From positions 1-64,000 of IMG/VR virus record IMGVR_UViG_3300027857_000016: DNA of 64,000 nt; one strand, written 5' to 3'. Under the pieces are notes generated by a model. That model made no database searches, was not told the origin of the DNA, and saw only the letters and a program-made list of their open reading frames with translations. The position numbers and the translations under genes are program-made. Shown here piece after piece: positions 1 to 7,399 of the stretch; position 1 is the first letter of the stretch, and every line of letters begins with the position of its first letter. This DNA comes from a virus.

Positions 1-205
1 GCTTGCCATGATTGGCTGGTGCTAGTGGAGTTTCATGTGCAGATAGGGAGAGAGCAACCACGCCAGTAGTAGTGATGATAGCCGCGCAGAAGGCGATGAG
101 AGTTCTCTGGATGGGTCGCCAATCTCTGTGTCGTGGAGGTGGCGGTGGAGGTGGGATGTCGTATGGGTTGTCATTGTATACCACGCTATGATTCTTCCCT
201 TCCAT
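1..205 (-). CDS. Proline-rich membrane protein, 3' end outside window
   Basis: The reading frame opens at an ATG ending at 205 and runs off the left edge, so only about 68 residues are seen. The N-terminus has a run of seven prolines followed by basic residues, then a hydrophobic helix (about residues 38-57, rich in A, I, T, V) that looks like a transmembrane segment or signal anchor. A short cytosolic proline-rich tail with the rest of the protein outside the cell is likely. No family is recognisable. A 13-bp palindrome lies just upstream (215-227). Confidence 0.6.
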   Translation of the reverse strand, partial: MEGKNHSVVYNDNPYDIPPPPPPPRHRDWRPIQRTLIAFCAAIITTTGVVALSLSAHETPLAPANHGK

Positions 206-249
206 CCTCGTTTGTTCGTAATGTGAACACTACCTTCCTATCATAGCGT
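183..249. repeat. 10-bp perfect inverted repeat around a gene start
   Basis: ACGCTATGAT at 183-192 and ATCATAGCGT at 240-249 are perfect inverted copies separated by 47 bp, flanking the start of the leftmost gene and the palindrome at 215-227. It may be a pair of protein-binding half-sites. Confidence 0.4.
215..227. promoter_or_regulatory. Palindromic operator-like site TTCRYANTRYGAA, copy 1 (exact)
   Basis: TTCGTAATGTGAA, 10 bp upstream of the start of the leftmost minus-strand gene. It matches all 13 positions of a motif that recurs through the window (see findings). Confidence 0.55.
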
Positions 250-290
250 ATGTTGTCTAGAGACTACGTGTTACTTACGCAGCGCATTGA

Positions 291-312
291 GGAGGCAGTG
301 GGTGCTGCCTCC
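291..312 (-). terminator. Hairpin after the DUF932 gene
   Basis: GGAGGCAG (291-298) pairs perfectly with CTGCCTCC (305-312) around a 6-nt loop, just downstream of the DUF932 stop. There is no clear T-run, so it is a weak terminator call. Confidence 0.4.
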
Positions 313-323
313 CCACGTCTCAA

Positions 324-1181
324 TCAGCCTTGTTGCTTTATTTGGACCATGCGTTGTGTAAGTTCCCAGAGAAGTGTTTCCATTTTCGTCAGGTTGTCGA
401 TCCCGGTGATGCCGCGAGTTGTACGCTTCTTTCCACGGTTTTTAAAATCACGGCGAGTCTGATTGCCCTCACGAAGATTTTCTTCCAACACGTTCATGAC
501 CGTAAAAGCGTCATCGGCGTAATCTTCTGGGCGATGAGGCGCGAGAAAATCTTGAGGCTTATAGAGATCAATCGCTCTTGTTTTGCCTGTCTGCTCATCC
601 TCATCCTCATCAAATCGTCCTTTCATGCCCAGCTCTGAGAGGAGGAGTTGCTCTTGCCTCGTCAGTTCAACGGATTTCATTTCCTGGACGGTCTCCATCA
701 CCTGTTCAGATTGTTTGCCCAGAGCAAGGGTACTCTCTACGACTTCGCCAACGATGGTATCGCCACCTCTATGATAGACCTTGTAGGTATTGAGGATATC
801 GCCTCGAATGAGTCCGTTGGTGCAGACGAGTCGGAAAATGCCGTCTCGTACGATGTAGCCAGAAGTTCCATCGTGTGAGTTCTCCAAAAGAATCTGATGA
901 CGTTCTGTCAACTCAACTCCCAGATGATCTCGATGGGTAAGCGTCACCAGATGTTTGGTATATTCAGCCTTCCCTTCAATTCTGGAGCCAGATTGCATGA
1001 CTTTTGTCGGCACATATCCCGTTTCTCTCTCAACCACCTCAAGGATCTGGCTGGTCGGGATATACGTATATCGCTGTGATCTCGACTCATGCTTCTGTTC
1101 CGCGAAAACTGAGGGACAATATTTCAGAATTTCCTCACTCGAAAGTCCGTTTAAATTCAGTACTGATGATGCTTGTGCCAT
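324..1181 (-). CDS. DUF932 phage/plasmid-like protein
   Basis: The product is about 285 residues and resembles the DUF932 family of phage and plasmid proteins, whose biochemical role is unknown. The conserved centre is visible: a segment with DGIFRLVCTNGLI, typical of the family, then a helical, acidic and basic C-terminus (EDEDEQ, KNRGKKR). The ATG at 1181 was chosen over one 10 codons upstream because AAGGAGA sits at good spacing before it. The gene stands alone behind a promoter at 1285-1314, divergent from the HTH gene at 1403. Family assignment is from pattern memory and fairly secure; function is not. Confidence 0.75.
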   Translation of the reverse strand: MAQASSVLNLNGLSSEEILKYCPSVFAEQKHESRSQRYTYIPTSQILEVVERETGYVPTKVMQSGSRIEGKAEYTKHLVTLTHRDHLGVELTERHQILLENSHDGTSGYIVRDGIFRLVCTNGLIRGDILNTYKVYHRGGDTIVGEVVESTLALGKQSEQVMETVQEMKSVELTRQEQLLLSELGMKGRFDEDEDEQTGKTRAIDLYKPQDFLAPHRPEDYADDAFTVMNVLEENLREGNQTRRDFKNRGKKRTTRGITGIDNLTKMETLLWELTQRMVQIKQQG

Positions 1182-1284
1182 GATATAATCTCCTTTGAAT
1201 ACCAGGAACACAGGTTCTCAATGCTGCCCTGGTTCGTTTCACCTGCCGTCATGCTTCTGCTTGGCGGCTTTCTTTTCTACCTTT

Positions 1285-1314
1285 ATTGTAACCGACACCA
1301 GTTACAATTGTCAA
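1285..1314 (-). promoter_or_regulatory. Promoter for the DUF932 gene with operator palindrome
   Basis: On the minus strand TTGACA (1309-1314) and TACAAT (1285-1290) are 18 bp apart. The same stretch is an inverted repeat, ATTGTAAC-8-GTTACAAT (1285-1308), so a dimeric regulator could cover the whole core promoter. Confidence 0.65.
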
Positions 1315-1340
1315 GCCATTTTGAGGCAATTTCTAGGGGG

Positions 1341-1370
1341 TTGCAGAAATTGATTGGTATCGGTTACAAT
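1341..1370 (+). promoter_or_regulatory. Promoter for the HTH gene at 1403
   Basis: TTGCAG (1341-1346) and TACAAT (1365-1370) are 18 bp apart. The 15-mer GGTATCGGTTACAAT (1356-1370) recurs with one change on the opposite strand at 1285-1299, overlapping the -10 of the divergent promoter, which suggests shared control. Confidence 0.5.
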
Positions 1371-1402
1371 GTGAGAAAGAGAAAACAGTAAGGAGAGGGA
1401 TT

Positions 1403-1678
1403 ATGCCTGTGCAGATTGATGGGAAAGAACTTTGGACGCCAAAGGAGGTATCCAAAGCATTTCATGTGCATGAAAGTAAACTGAGAAGGATGGCACAATT
1501 ACACCTCATTCCATCCATTTCCGTGAATAAATCCATGAGACTTTATGATTATGAGGAACTCCGCCAGATCGATGATGAGATCTGGGATCAACATGTTCGA
1601 GGGGTAAAGAAGCCACAGGGGAATCATCGCTACTATTCACGTCTTCGGCGGAAAACAGAGGAGAAGGCTGTCTCATGA
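1403..1678 (+). CDS. MerR/excisionase-like HTH DNA-binding protein
   Basis: This 91-residue protein begins with a winged-helix/HTH segment (WTPKEVSKAFHVHESKLRRM, residues about 11-30) followed by a wing-like stretch (NKSMRLYDYEELRQID) that matches the MerR/excisionase style of DNA recognition. The C-terminus is strongly basic. It starts at an ATG behind AAGGAGAGG and its stop overlaps the next start (ATGA), so the two are translationally coupled. It is the nearest candidate to bind the GTTACAAT palindromes just upstream. There is no effector domain. Confidence 0.65.
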   Translation: MPVQIDGKELWTPKEVSKAFHVHESKLRRMAQLHLIPSISVNKSMRLYDYEELRQIDDEIWDQHVRGVKKPQGNHRYYSRLRRKTEEKAVS

Positions 1679-1902
1679 ACCAGGCTGAACAACTTCAAGT
1701 CACGACAACCTATCAGGAGGCGTTTTCTGAGTGGTTTGGACGTTTCTACCAAGAATGGCAGCGACAACGTGAAACATCTCTTGCAGACCCTGGAGATCCA
1801 CACGCCTTTGTGGCGCAACTGCGTGAGTACTATCAACAAGAATTGGAGCCAGAGCAGGCGTTTCTAGAGTGGAGACAATCGATGATGGAATGGGAAGGAT
1901 AG
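1675..1902 (+). CDS. Small acidic hypothetical protein
   Basis: A 75-residue, aromatic and Glu/Gln-rich, probably all-helical protein (many W, F, Y and E). Its ATG overlaps the stop of the HTH gene by four bases, so both are likely made from the promoter at 1341-1370. No family recognised; it may be a partner of the HTH protein. Confidence 0.6.
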   Translation: MNQAEQLQVTTTYQEAFSEWFGRFYQEWQRQRETSLADPGDPHAFVAQLREYYQQELEPEQAFLEWRQSMMEWEG

Positions 1903-1912
1903 GTTATCTCTC

Positions 1913-2122
1913 TCATTGCGTCAACCCAAGCAGATGTTTGAGTGCTTGGGACGCGACCAGAATGGCTGTACTCCCGGTGAGACACTCCTCAATGACCTTT
2001 TCTGGGTTCTTCGCCTGACCGATCTGTAATGCTTGAATGGCGGCCCGTATCTGTGTAGATCGCTCCTCGATGAGGGTGAACTGCTCATTCAGGTCCTGTT
2101 GCTGTTCTTCTGTGAATTTCAC
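1913..2122 (-). CDS. Small helical hypothetical protein
   Basis: A 69-residue protein predicted to be two or three amphipathic helices (Gln/Glu-rich N-half, hydrophobic C-half with SQALKHLLGL). Its start overlaps the stop of the upstream gene (2119), so it ends a three-gene minus-strand operon, 2552 > 2119 > 1913. No family recognised. Confidence 0.6.
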   Translation of the reverse strand: MKFTEEQQQDLNEQFTLIEERSTQIRAAIQALQIGQAKNPEKVIEECLTGSTAILVASQALKHLLGLTQ

Positions 2123-2538
2123 TTCTTCTCCTGTTCTTCTAACTTCTGTGGAAACACCACCCGAAACGCGATTGAGAGAGGATCACCATCTTTCTTCCGA
2201 TCGGGTGTAACTGGACTCGGTTTAGTAGGAAACACAAAGAACCGTTGCTCTCCCTCGGTCCAGATAACCAGATCCATTTCAACACGTGAAATGGTCTTGG
2301 CAAGCGACCCCTGCATCTCCCAATACATGAGGTGTGTCTCGTGGTCACAACCTTTGAGCCACTCAGGTTCCTCTAGCTCGTTGTACTGCTTCATCACACA
2401 GACACTCCATGCTTGTCCGTCGTGCGCGTAGGAAAGATCTGCAGGAATCTCTAGAGGCTGGATATATTGGATAAACCACCGCATGGAGCGCTTCTCAAGG
2501 GAGGCGGAGCCTATCTGCTTCTTGGTGATGAGTGTCAT
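2119..2538 (-). CDS. Hypothetical protein
   Basis: The frame is open to 2568, but the first ten codons overlap the previous gene; the ATG at 2538 follows an AGGGA-type SD 13 bp after the upstream stop and is preferred. The product is about 139 residues, mixed alpha/beta in style, with several Trp and a WTEGEQRFFVFP strand-like segment. No family recognised. Confidence 0.6.
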   Translation of the reverse strand: MTLITKKQIGSASLEKRSMRWFIQYIQPLEIPADLSYAHDGQAWSVCVMKQYNELEEPEWLKGCDHETHLMYWEMQGSLAKTISRVEMDLVIWTEGEQRFFVFPTKPSPVTPDRKKDGDPLSIAFRVVFPQKLEEQEKK

Positions 2539-2551
2539 GCTTCCCTGTCCA

Positions 2552-3073
2552 CTACACTTTCCAGTCAATGCGTACCCCTGACTTCATCCACTTCATGAAC
2601 TCCTGTGGCGTCTTGCAGAGGGTTGGTGCGACCAGTCCATTCTCAGGATAGGACAGCAAGTGGAACTGGACTAGACTTGCCTGTGCTGGAAGATCAGTGA
2701 GCCACATGCGTAGATCCTGCTCGTGCTGAGTGTTCAGGAAATGTTTGAGCATCAGTAACTGATGCTCAAGGCACATATGATACACACTGTGAATAGTGAA
2801 GATGTCCTGCATCTGCTCTTTCATCGTGTTCTGCCAGATTATCTCTTCCAGTGCCTTGAGATTGACCACACCATGACTCTTCCTGATAGCCTCTTCGATG
2901 ACGTTTTTATCTTCATATTCATCGATGGCAAACTTGGCAATACGCTGGCACTTTCCCTGTCTCGCTTCGCATTTCTGAAGTGGATCAGTATTGTGTTTGA
3001 TCCAGGCAAGGATAAGTGGGAGGTCTTCAGCATCAGGAATAGGTTGTTTTGCATGGTTGCTGGTGGTCATCAC
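2552..3073 (-). CDS. Hypothetical protein, first gene of a minus operon
   Basis: A 173-residue soluble protein with a helical N-terminus (DAEDLPLILAWIKHNTD) and two Cys (CEARQGKCQR) 6 residues apart. The start follows GTAGGAGAGAGTG. It heads the operon continuing to 1913 and is divergent from the response regulator at 3168. No family recognised. Confidence 0.65.
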   Translation of the reverse strand: MMTTSNHAKQPIPDAEDLPLILAWIKHNTDPLQKCEARQGKCQRIAKFAIDEYEDKNVIEEAIRKSHGVVNLKALEEIIWQNTMKEQMQDIFTIHSVYHMCLEHQLLMLKHFLNTQHEQDLRMWLTDLPAQASLVQFHLLSYPENGLVAPTLCKTPQEFMKWMKSGVRIDWKV

Positions 3074-3167
3074 TCTCTCTCCTACATGATCTATCTTCTC
3101 TAGACGAGCGTATTATTATTCATGGTATGAGTAAAGTCAATGTCCTATTTTATTGAAGAGGTTTTTC

Positions 3168-3854
3168 ATGTATATTTTGGTAATCGATGATGACCCGTTG
3201 AACTGCGAACTCGTCAAATTTCTGTTGTTGAAAGAACGCTACGAAGTCGAAGTAGTGGACAACCCGCGTGGTGCCATTCATCTCATCGAGAAACGTCTTC
3301 CTGACCTCTTGTTGCTGGATATCCGCATGCCAGGCATGGATGGCTTTGCACTGACGGAGCACCTGGAAAAGACCGGGTACCGTATTCCCAGGGTCTATCT
3401 TACGGCTTGCTCAACTGAGGAGGACCGCCTCCGGGGCTACAAACTGGGAGCTGAAGACTATATTTGCAAGCCGTATTCTCCCGCCGAACTCCTGGAACGT
3501 GTCAAGGTCGTGGCACGCCATCAGCGAGGAGTCCGGCCAGCACAGCATCTGCGTGTTGGACCAATAGAACTGATCCCTGAAGAACTGCATCTGCTCATAG
3601 CGGGGCAATCTGGTCCTCTCCCACTCACTCCCACTGAAGCACGTTTGCTTGCTATCCTGATGAGTCATGAAGGGATCGTGGTTCAGCGTGGCGAGTTTAT
3701 TGCCACCATCTGGAATGACTCCGAAGACATGGGAAGCAACATTCTTGATGTGTTTATTAAGCGGTTACGTGGGAAATTGCGTATTCCTGGGAAGATGCTC
3801 CCTAGTATTCTGACGGTGCGTGGGGTAGGATATAAGCTGGTGAATGTGAATTAA
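3168..3854 (+). CDS. OmpR/PhoB-family response regulator, orphan
   Basis: A two-domain transcription regulator of about 228 residues. The receiver domain has the acidic pair D8-D9, phosphoacceptor D51 (LLLLDIRMPG), T79 and K101 (ICKPYS), so it looks phosphorylatable. The C-terminal part (about 125-228) is a winged-helix DNA-binding domain ending in the usual TVRGVGYKL segment. The ATG at 3168 has GAAGAGG in front and starts exactly at the receiver strand. There is no histidine kinase in the window, so it is probably served by a host kinase or works unphosphorylated. A near-match (11 of 13) to the recurrent palindrome lies at 3119-3131. Confidence 0.9.
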   Translation: MYILVIDDDPLNCELVKFLLLKERYEVEVVDNPRGAIHLIEKRLPDLLLLDIRMPGMDGFALTEHLEKTGYRIPRVYLTACSTEEDRLRGYKLGAEDYICKPYSPAELLERVKVVARHQRGVRPAQHLRVGPIELIPEELHLLIAGQSGPLPLTPTEARLLAILMSHEGIVVQRGEFIATIWNDSEDMGSNILDVFIKRLRGKLRIPGKMLPSILTVRGVGYKLVNVN

Positions 3855-3875
3855 GCAGAGAGATGGAGAAGTGCT

Positions 3876-4328
3876 ATGGTTGATCTGCAACGAAAACGTG
3901 TCACGGCTTCCTTTACCTTTGAAGTGAGAGTAGATGATACCAAGATCCACTCTTCAGGCAATGACGAAGAGGTGAAGCAACTTGACCTGGCACTTCTCCG
4001 CCAGTTCTTGGAGTCTGATCCAGAACGGGTGCGAATACTCCTTGCCGACATGATCTCATTGCAGTTGGGTGGGATGTACGATGATGAGACCAGGAAGTAT
4101 CTCGTCAAAGGCGTACCCGATGGCGATACCTTTATGAAATACCTCTTTTACGATGCTATTGAGCAGCTACCAGAGCCATTTTTGACTGATTGGCGAGAGA
4201 TACGCGATGATCCTGCCATTGACCTTTCCCAATGTGTAGAAGGTATTCTGGCGTGTTTTGAAGTCACGTTGGTGAGTGGAAGCCTGGAGCAGGACTCGAA
4301 CCTGCGACCACCGCACGATGTGAGATGA
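3876..4328 (+). CDS. Hypothetical protein running into a tRNA-like gene
   Basis: The frame starts 22 bases after the response regulator, behind GGAGAAG, and is probably cotranscribed with it. The first 130 residues look like an authentic soluble protein (beta N-terminus, then acidic helices). The last 15 or so, QDSNLRPP and what follows, are antisense translation of the tRNA-like gene at 4282-4378, and the stop codon lies inside that gene's extra loop. Either the gene really overlaps the RNA gene convergently, or the original C-terminus was replaced when the tRNA region arrived. Confidence 0.55.
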   Translation: MVDLQRKRVTASFTFEVRVDDTKIHSSGNDEEVKQLDLALLRQFLESDPERVRILLADMISLQLGGMYDDETRKYLVKGVPDGDTFMKYLFYDAIEQLPEPFLTDWREIRDDPAIDLSQCVEGILACFEVTLVSGSLEQDSNLRPPHDVR

Positions 4329-4378
4329 GTCGATGACCCAGTGCTCACGGCGGTGCTCTGCCACTGAGCTACCCAGAC
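4282..4378 (-). tRNA. tRNA-like gene with an enlarged anticodon arm
   Basis: On the minus strand a 7-bp acceptor stem (4372-4378 with 4282-4288, two wobbles), TA at positions 8-9, a D-arm GCTC-AGTGGCA-GAGC, and a canonical T-arm GCAGG-TTCGAGT-CCTGC (4289-4305) are all present. The region for the anticodon arm is 49 nt instead of about 22: CCGC pairs with GCGG but encloses about 35 nt, within which GTGAG pairs with CTCAC. The anticodon therefore cannot be assigned, and the 3' CCA is not encoded. It could be an intron-containing tRNA, a tRNA-like element, or a tRNA broken by a 26-nt insertion. Confidence 0.65.
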
Positions 4379-4647
4379 GTGTTGCTGCTTTCATCCTCAA
4401 TGTCAAACAAGCTCAGTTTCTTCCTCAGGTAATCGAGCGTAGCCTCTTCTTTTGTTCTTCCTTGCCCACGGAATGGACTGATAAATAGGTCAGTGGCAAC
4501 AAATAGTTTCTCCCATTGCCTGAATGTCAGTACCAGTTCTACATGCGTATCCCCGCACCGGAAAAGTATGTGGTCATTCCATTCATCTCGATACTCATCA
4601 TCTACTATTTCGCTCAAATAGCTTTCTCGCTGTTCTGCCTTGTTCAT
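4369..4647 (-). CDS. Small acidic hypothetical protein
   Basis: A 92-residue protein with an acidic N-terminus and a central beta-like part (HVELVLTFRQWEKLFVATDLF). Its stop lies in the first bases of the tRNA-like gene, the same orientation, so it could share that transcript. Last of a minus-strand run beginning at about 8.5 kb. SD is weak. No family recognised. Confidence 0.55.
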   Translation of the reverse strand: MNKAEQRESYLSEIVDDEYRDEWNDHILFRCGDTHVELVLTFRQWEKLFVATDLFISPFRGQGRTKEEATLDYLRKKLSLFDIEDESSNTSG

Positions 4648-4657
4648 AACGTCTTAT

Positions 4658-4873
4658 CTAAGGCTTGGTTGCTATCCATTCCAATGTGTTTATCGCTGGT
4701 TCATAGTAGGGCGATGTTTTAGGGATGAATACCTCTCTCCCTTTCAGAATAAGGAGAAGCCCTTTCCCCTTCCTGGAGGTGTAGCAGATGTCCTCTAGCG
4801 CAATACGCTCTTCTCCCAGGTCAATAGCTAGATGTTTTTCTATGACGGAATCCACTTGTTCATGTATGTCCAT
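4658..4873 (-). CDS. Small hypothetical protein
   Basis: A 71-residue protein with beta-strand character (GLLLILKGREVFIPK). It starts behind GAAGGTAAATA and overlaps the stop of the upstream gene by one base, which indicates coupled translation. No family recognised. Confidence 0.55.
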   Translation of the reverse strand: MDIHEQVDSVIEKHLAIDLGEERIALEDICYTSRKGKGLLLILKGREVFIPKTSPYYEPAINTLEWIATKP

Positions 4874-5376
4874 TATTTACCTTCCTTTTCAATCAACCAC
4901 TCATATAATGCTCTTCCATCATCAGCATCGCCATCCTCCATCTCACCAGATGCTACCCCAGATGGGAGTACACGTACATAATCTATGCTGTCCATATCCA
5001 CAAATACCGTCAACTTCTTCTTGCCATTCCACCACTCCATGACCACCTCATCACGCTCAGTAACTGGCATCAGTGGTGGTGTCCAGACCCATTGCTGTTG
5101 CTTCACATATCTATATAACGGCAAAATCCAGGCTAGAGCCTTTGCCAGCGACCTATGGACATTCATCTCAACGTGGTAACTGACGATAGGATGCTGCCCG
5201 TCTGTACTCTCAGCAATGGTGATAACACACGGATGCATCGCACGCCACGCCTTTTCTTGTTGCTTCCTTGCTTCCTCGTAGATACGCAACGCTTCATCTA
5301 ATTCGGGATGCTGCCTGCGCAGCTCGTCCACTGCATCAAAGATGGATACGGTTGTGCCATCTAATGGTTTGTTCAT
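4873..5376 (-). CDS. Hypothetical protein coupled to the XRE regulator
   Basis: The frame is open upstream to 5538 but the ATG at 5376 follows GGAGGACT and overlaps the XRE stop (TGATG), so that start is preferred, giving about 167 residues. A helical first half (DELRRQHPELDEALRIYEEA) is followed by strands and an acidic tail. It is always made with the regulator upstream. No family recognised. Confidence 0.65.
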   Translation of the reverse strand: MNKPLDGTTVSIFDAVDELRRQHPELDEALRIYEEARKQQEKAWRAMHPCVITIAESTDGQHPIVSYHVEMNVHRSLAKALAWILPLYRYVKQQQWVWTPPLMPVTERDEVVMEWWNGKKKLTVFVDMDSIDYVRVLPSGVASGEMEDGDADDGRALYEWLIEKEGK

Positions 5377-5801
5377 CAGTCCTCCAGGCAATCGATATCG
5401 ATATAGGTGTGTATGGTTACAATAGCCTCTTTCATCGCGTCTGTCCATGTAATATGAAATGCCTGTCCACACAAGCATAAGATAATGGGATATAGTTGTA
5501 TGAGTGACTGCCTGTTTTTCGAGAGCATATGGCGGCATTTAGGACAGACAATCCGTACCTCATGGATGGTCCACGACTCCACACTATCACCATGCTGAAG
5601 ATCTTGCATCGCTTCCTGCTCTTCCAGGAGGTGCCCAGGATGCAGGTCAAAGCACTTCGCCAGCAGAGTGAGGGTTCGTAGAGATGGTTGAGCACGTCCG
5701 TGTTCCAGATCAGAGAGATAGGAAACGGAGAGCGCCGTCTTTTCAGCCATCTGTGCAAGCGTCATTTTGCGCAGCTTTCGGAGTTCTCGCAGTTTCTTCA
5801 T
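5376..5801 (-). CDS. XRE-family regulator with a C-terminal zinc-ribbon-like module
   Basis: Residues 3-60 form a Cro/C1-type helix-turn-helix (TLAQMAEKTALSVSYLSDLE). Residues 80-115 carry CPKC (86-89) and CLC (109-111), a plausible four-Cys zinc site not usual in simple phage repressors. The ATG has AAAGAAG upstream. It sits in a minus-strand operon with the gene at 4873. It is one candidate for the protein that binds the recurrent TTCRYANTRYGAA palindromes, but no evidence links them directly. Confidence 0.8.
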   Translation of the reverse strand: MKKLRELRKLRKMTLAQMAEKTALSVSYLSDLEHGRAQPSLRTLTLLAKCFDLHPGHLLEEQEAMQDLQHGDSVESWTIHEVRIVCPKCRHMLSKNRQSLIQLYPIILCLCGQAFHITWTDAMKEAIVTIHTYIDIDCLED

Positions 5802-6048
5802 TCACTATCTTCTTTCCACACTCGTCACACGTCGCCCATATCGCCACTGTCTCGATGCCTACCAACCTGATCCACCGCTCTCTCTTGCTTTCATATGTCC
5901 AGTCATATCCTTGCCACTCCCTCGTCTGAAGAACAACATCATGGATATAGGCCGTAGGAAAAGGGTAGCATTCTGGATGGAAGACAGCAAAAGCTGAGAA
6001 CGACATGCTCAGCGTCTTGTGTGCTGTACTAATGGCTGTTTGGGTCAT
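5743..6048 (-). CDS. Hypothetical protein with a CxxC pair
   Basis: A 101-residue frame that overlaps the XRE gene by 59 bases and the upstream gene by 20. It contains WATCDECGKK near the C-terminus, typical of a small zinc site, and its composition is protein-like. The long overlap lowers confidence. Confidence 0.5.
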   Translation of the reverse strand: MTQTAISTAHKTLSMSFSAFAVFHPECYPFPTAYIHDVVLQTREWQGYDWTYESKRERWIRLVGIETVAIWATCDECGKKIVNEETARTPKAAQNDACTDG

Positions 6049-6565
6049 CGGGCCTCAAGATCTGAGGATCATATACATCCTTGATCCACTTACTTTTTCC
6101 TAGTCCTTCCTGCAATGGCTTTCTTTGCATAGCCCTCCCAACATAGGTACTTCGCAACTTTTTGTGATCGTCCCTGAAATAGGCAAACCAGACACTCAAT
6201 GCACCTCTTTTCCTCTTCTGATACGTAATAGTTCGGTCAGATGGGACCTTTCCGCTGTATAATATGATGGCTACTGTTTCTTCGATGTCTCTCAACTCTA
6301 TCTCTAGAGCCTCCAGAAAGAGTTGTATGCTTTCTTCAAAGATGCGTTGACGTTCTCCAAAGAACCTCGCCTCTCGTGCCATCTTCGTGGCAACTTCACG
6401 CAGATGTTTTCTCTCGATAAAATAGGACTTCAACTCTATGAGCATGGATGAGGTGCCCTTTGCCAAACTTCCAATATAGGCGTCGGGTAGATGTTCAATA
6501 CTTGTGCTAATGGCTACCTGATCCACGGCGGTGGCGTCGTCTCCTGCTCTACGAACGTTTTCCAA
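6029..6565 (-). CDS. Hypothetical protein
   Basis: A 178-residue mainly helical protein (long stretch of E, K, R, L in residues 40-115). It overlaps both neighbours (start within 6514-6801, stop within 5743-6048), as elsewhere in this compact operon. No family recognised. Confidence 0.6.
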   Translation of the reverse strand: MENVRRAGDDATAVDQVAISTSIEHLPDAYIGSLAKGTSSMLIELKSYFIERKHLREVATKMAREARFFGERQRIFEESIQLFLEALEIELRDIEETVAIILYSGKVPSDRTITYQKRKRGALSVWFAYFRDDHKKLRSTYVGRAMQRKPLQEGLGKSKWIKDVYDPQILRPDDPNSH

Positions 6566-6801
6566 TCCACTGGTTCCTCCCTGTACTCTGGGAGATAACT
6601 TAATCCATTGTTGAGATGGCTCTGCGCATCAGCAAGATGTCTGCTAATATCCTCCCACAAAGCCTTATCGTAGCTCTCTCCCACAAGAAGGGTGAGCAAC
6701 TTATCCATAGCGTCCTGATTGTCTTTGAGCGCCCAGAGGATACGGCGTCGAATGTGCTGCTCTTCTTCTTTGAGGCTACGCTCAGCAATAACGCTAGACA
6801 T
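6514..6801 (-). CDS. Small helical hypothetical protein
   Basis: A 95-residue, highly helical, acidic protein. Its start overlaps the stop of the membrane protein gene (6794) and its own end overlaps the next gene by 52 bases. No family recognised. Confidence 0.6.
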   Translation of the reverse strand: MSSVIAERSLKEEEQHIRRRILWALKDNQDAMDKLLTLLVGESYDKALWEDISRHLADAQSHLNNGLSYLPEYREEPVDWKTFVEQETTPPPWIR

Positions 6802-7399
6802 CTTGTCTCCTCTCTCCTATGGTGTCATGAACGATGAAGTCCCGATGATGCTCCATCTCTCCGTATGGTGATGAAACTTTGGCTGTCACCCGATGTTTCC
6901 CTGCTTGAAAGATGATATTGCAGGTACAAGCAACACCGAGTCGCTGCTCACACTCAGAAAGAGCGTGTGATGGACTCGATCCAACGCTGAGTGAATGTTC
7001 CTCTTCTGCAAGTACCTTCCCGTCCTTTTCACGCGTTACCGTCAGAAAGAACGTGAAGCGTTTCCCCCAGTCTTCGTCACGATGTCCTTTATACTGGTCT
7101 CCAATCGCTTGGTCTATATATTCTTCCAGGTCGGCAATCCGCAAGTCAATCAACGCATTCATCTCCTTGCTCTTTGCCTCCAACCGCTGATCCACCTCCT
7201 GCCTCTGTTGGATTAGCACGAGAGAGATGATAAGCGCCAGGAGAGTGACGCAGATCCCGAAGGCACTCTCCGTGAAGACCAGCAAGTCTATGGTGTGCTC
7301 AGGGAGTCTCCCATAGTACAGGAGGCCTGCGCCAACAAAGACACCGAGGCATCCTGCAATGCTGGCGGTTAGCGCCACACTTCTTTGCTGTTGTCTCAT
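6794..7399 (-). CDS. Two-helix membrane protein with a cytosolic or periplasmic domain
   Basis: Two transmembrane helices are clear (residues about 9-30 and 42-63). A charged helical stretch and then a beta-rich domain (residues about 110-200; strands such as RFTFFLTVTREKDG and HRVTAKVSSP) follow. The ATG overlaps the stop of the gene at 7396 by four bases. No family recognised; a small membrane sensor is possible but unproved. Confidence 0.65.
   Translation of the reverse strand: MRQQQRSVALTASIAGCLGVFVGAGLLYYGRLPEHTIDLLVFTESAFGICVTLLALIISLVLIQQRQEVDQRLEAKSKEMNALIDLRIADLEEYIDQAIGDQYKGHRDEDWGKRFTFFLTVTREKDGKVLAEEEHSLSVGSSPSHALSECEQRLGVACTCNIIFQAGKHRVTAKVSSPYGEMEHHRDFIVHDTIGERRQDV

Noticed and set aside
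4282-4378. Phage attachment site at the tRNA 3' end
   Set aside because: No integrase lies in the window and I found no second copy of the 3' end.
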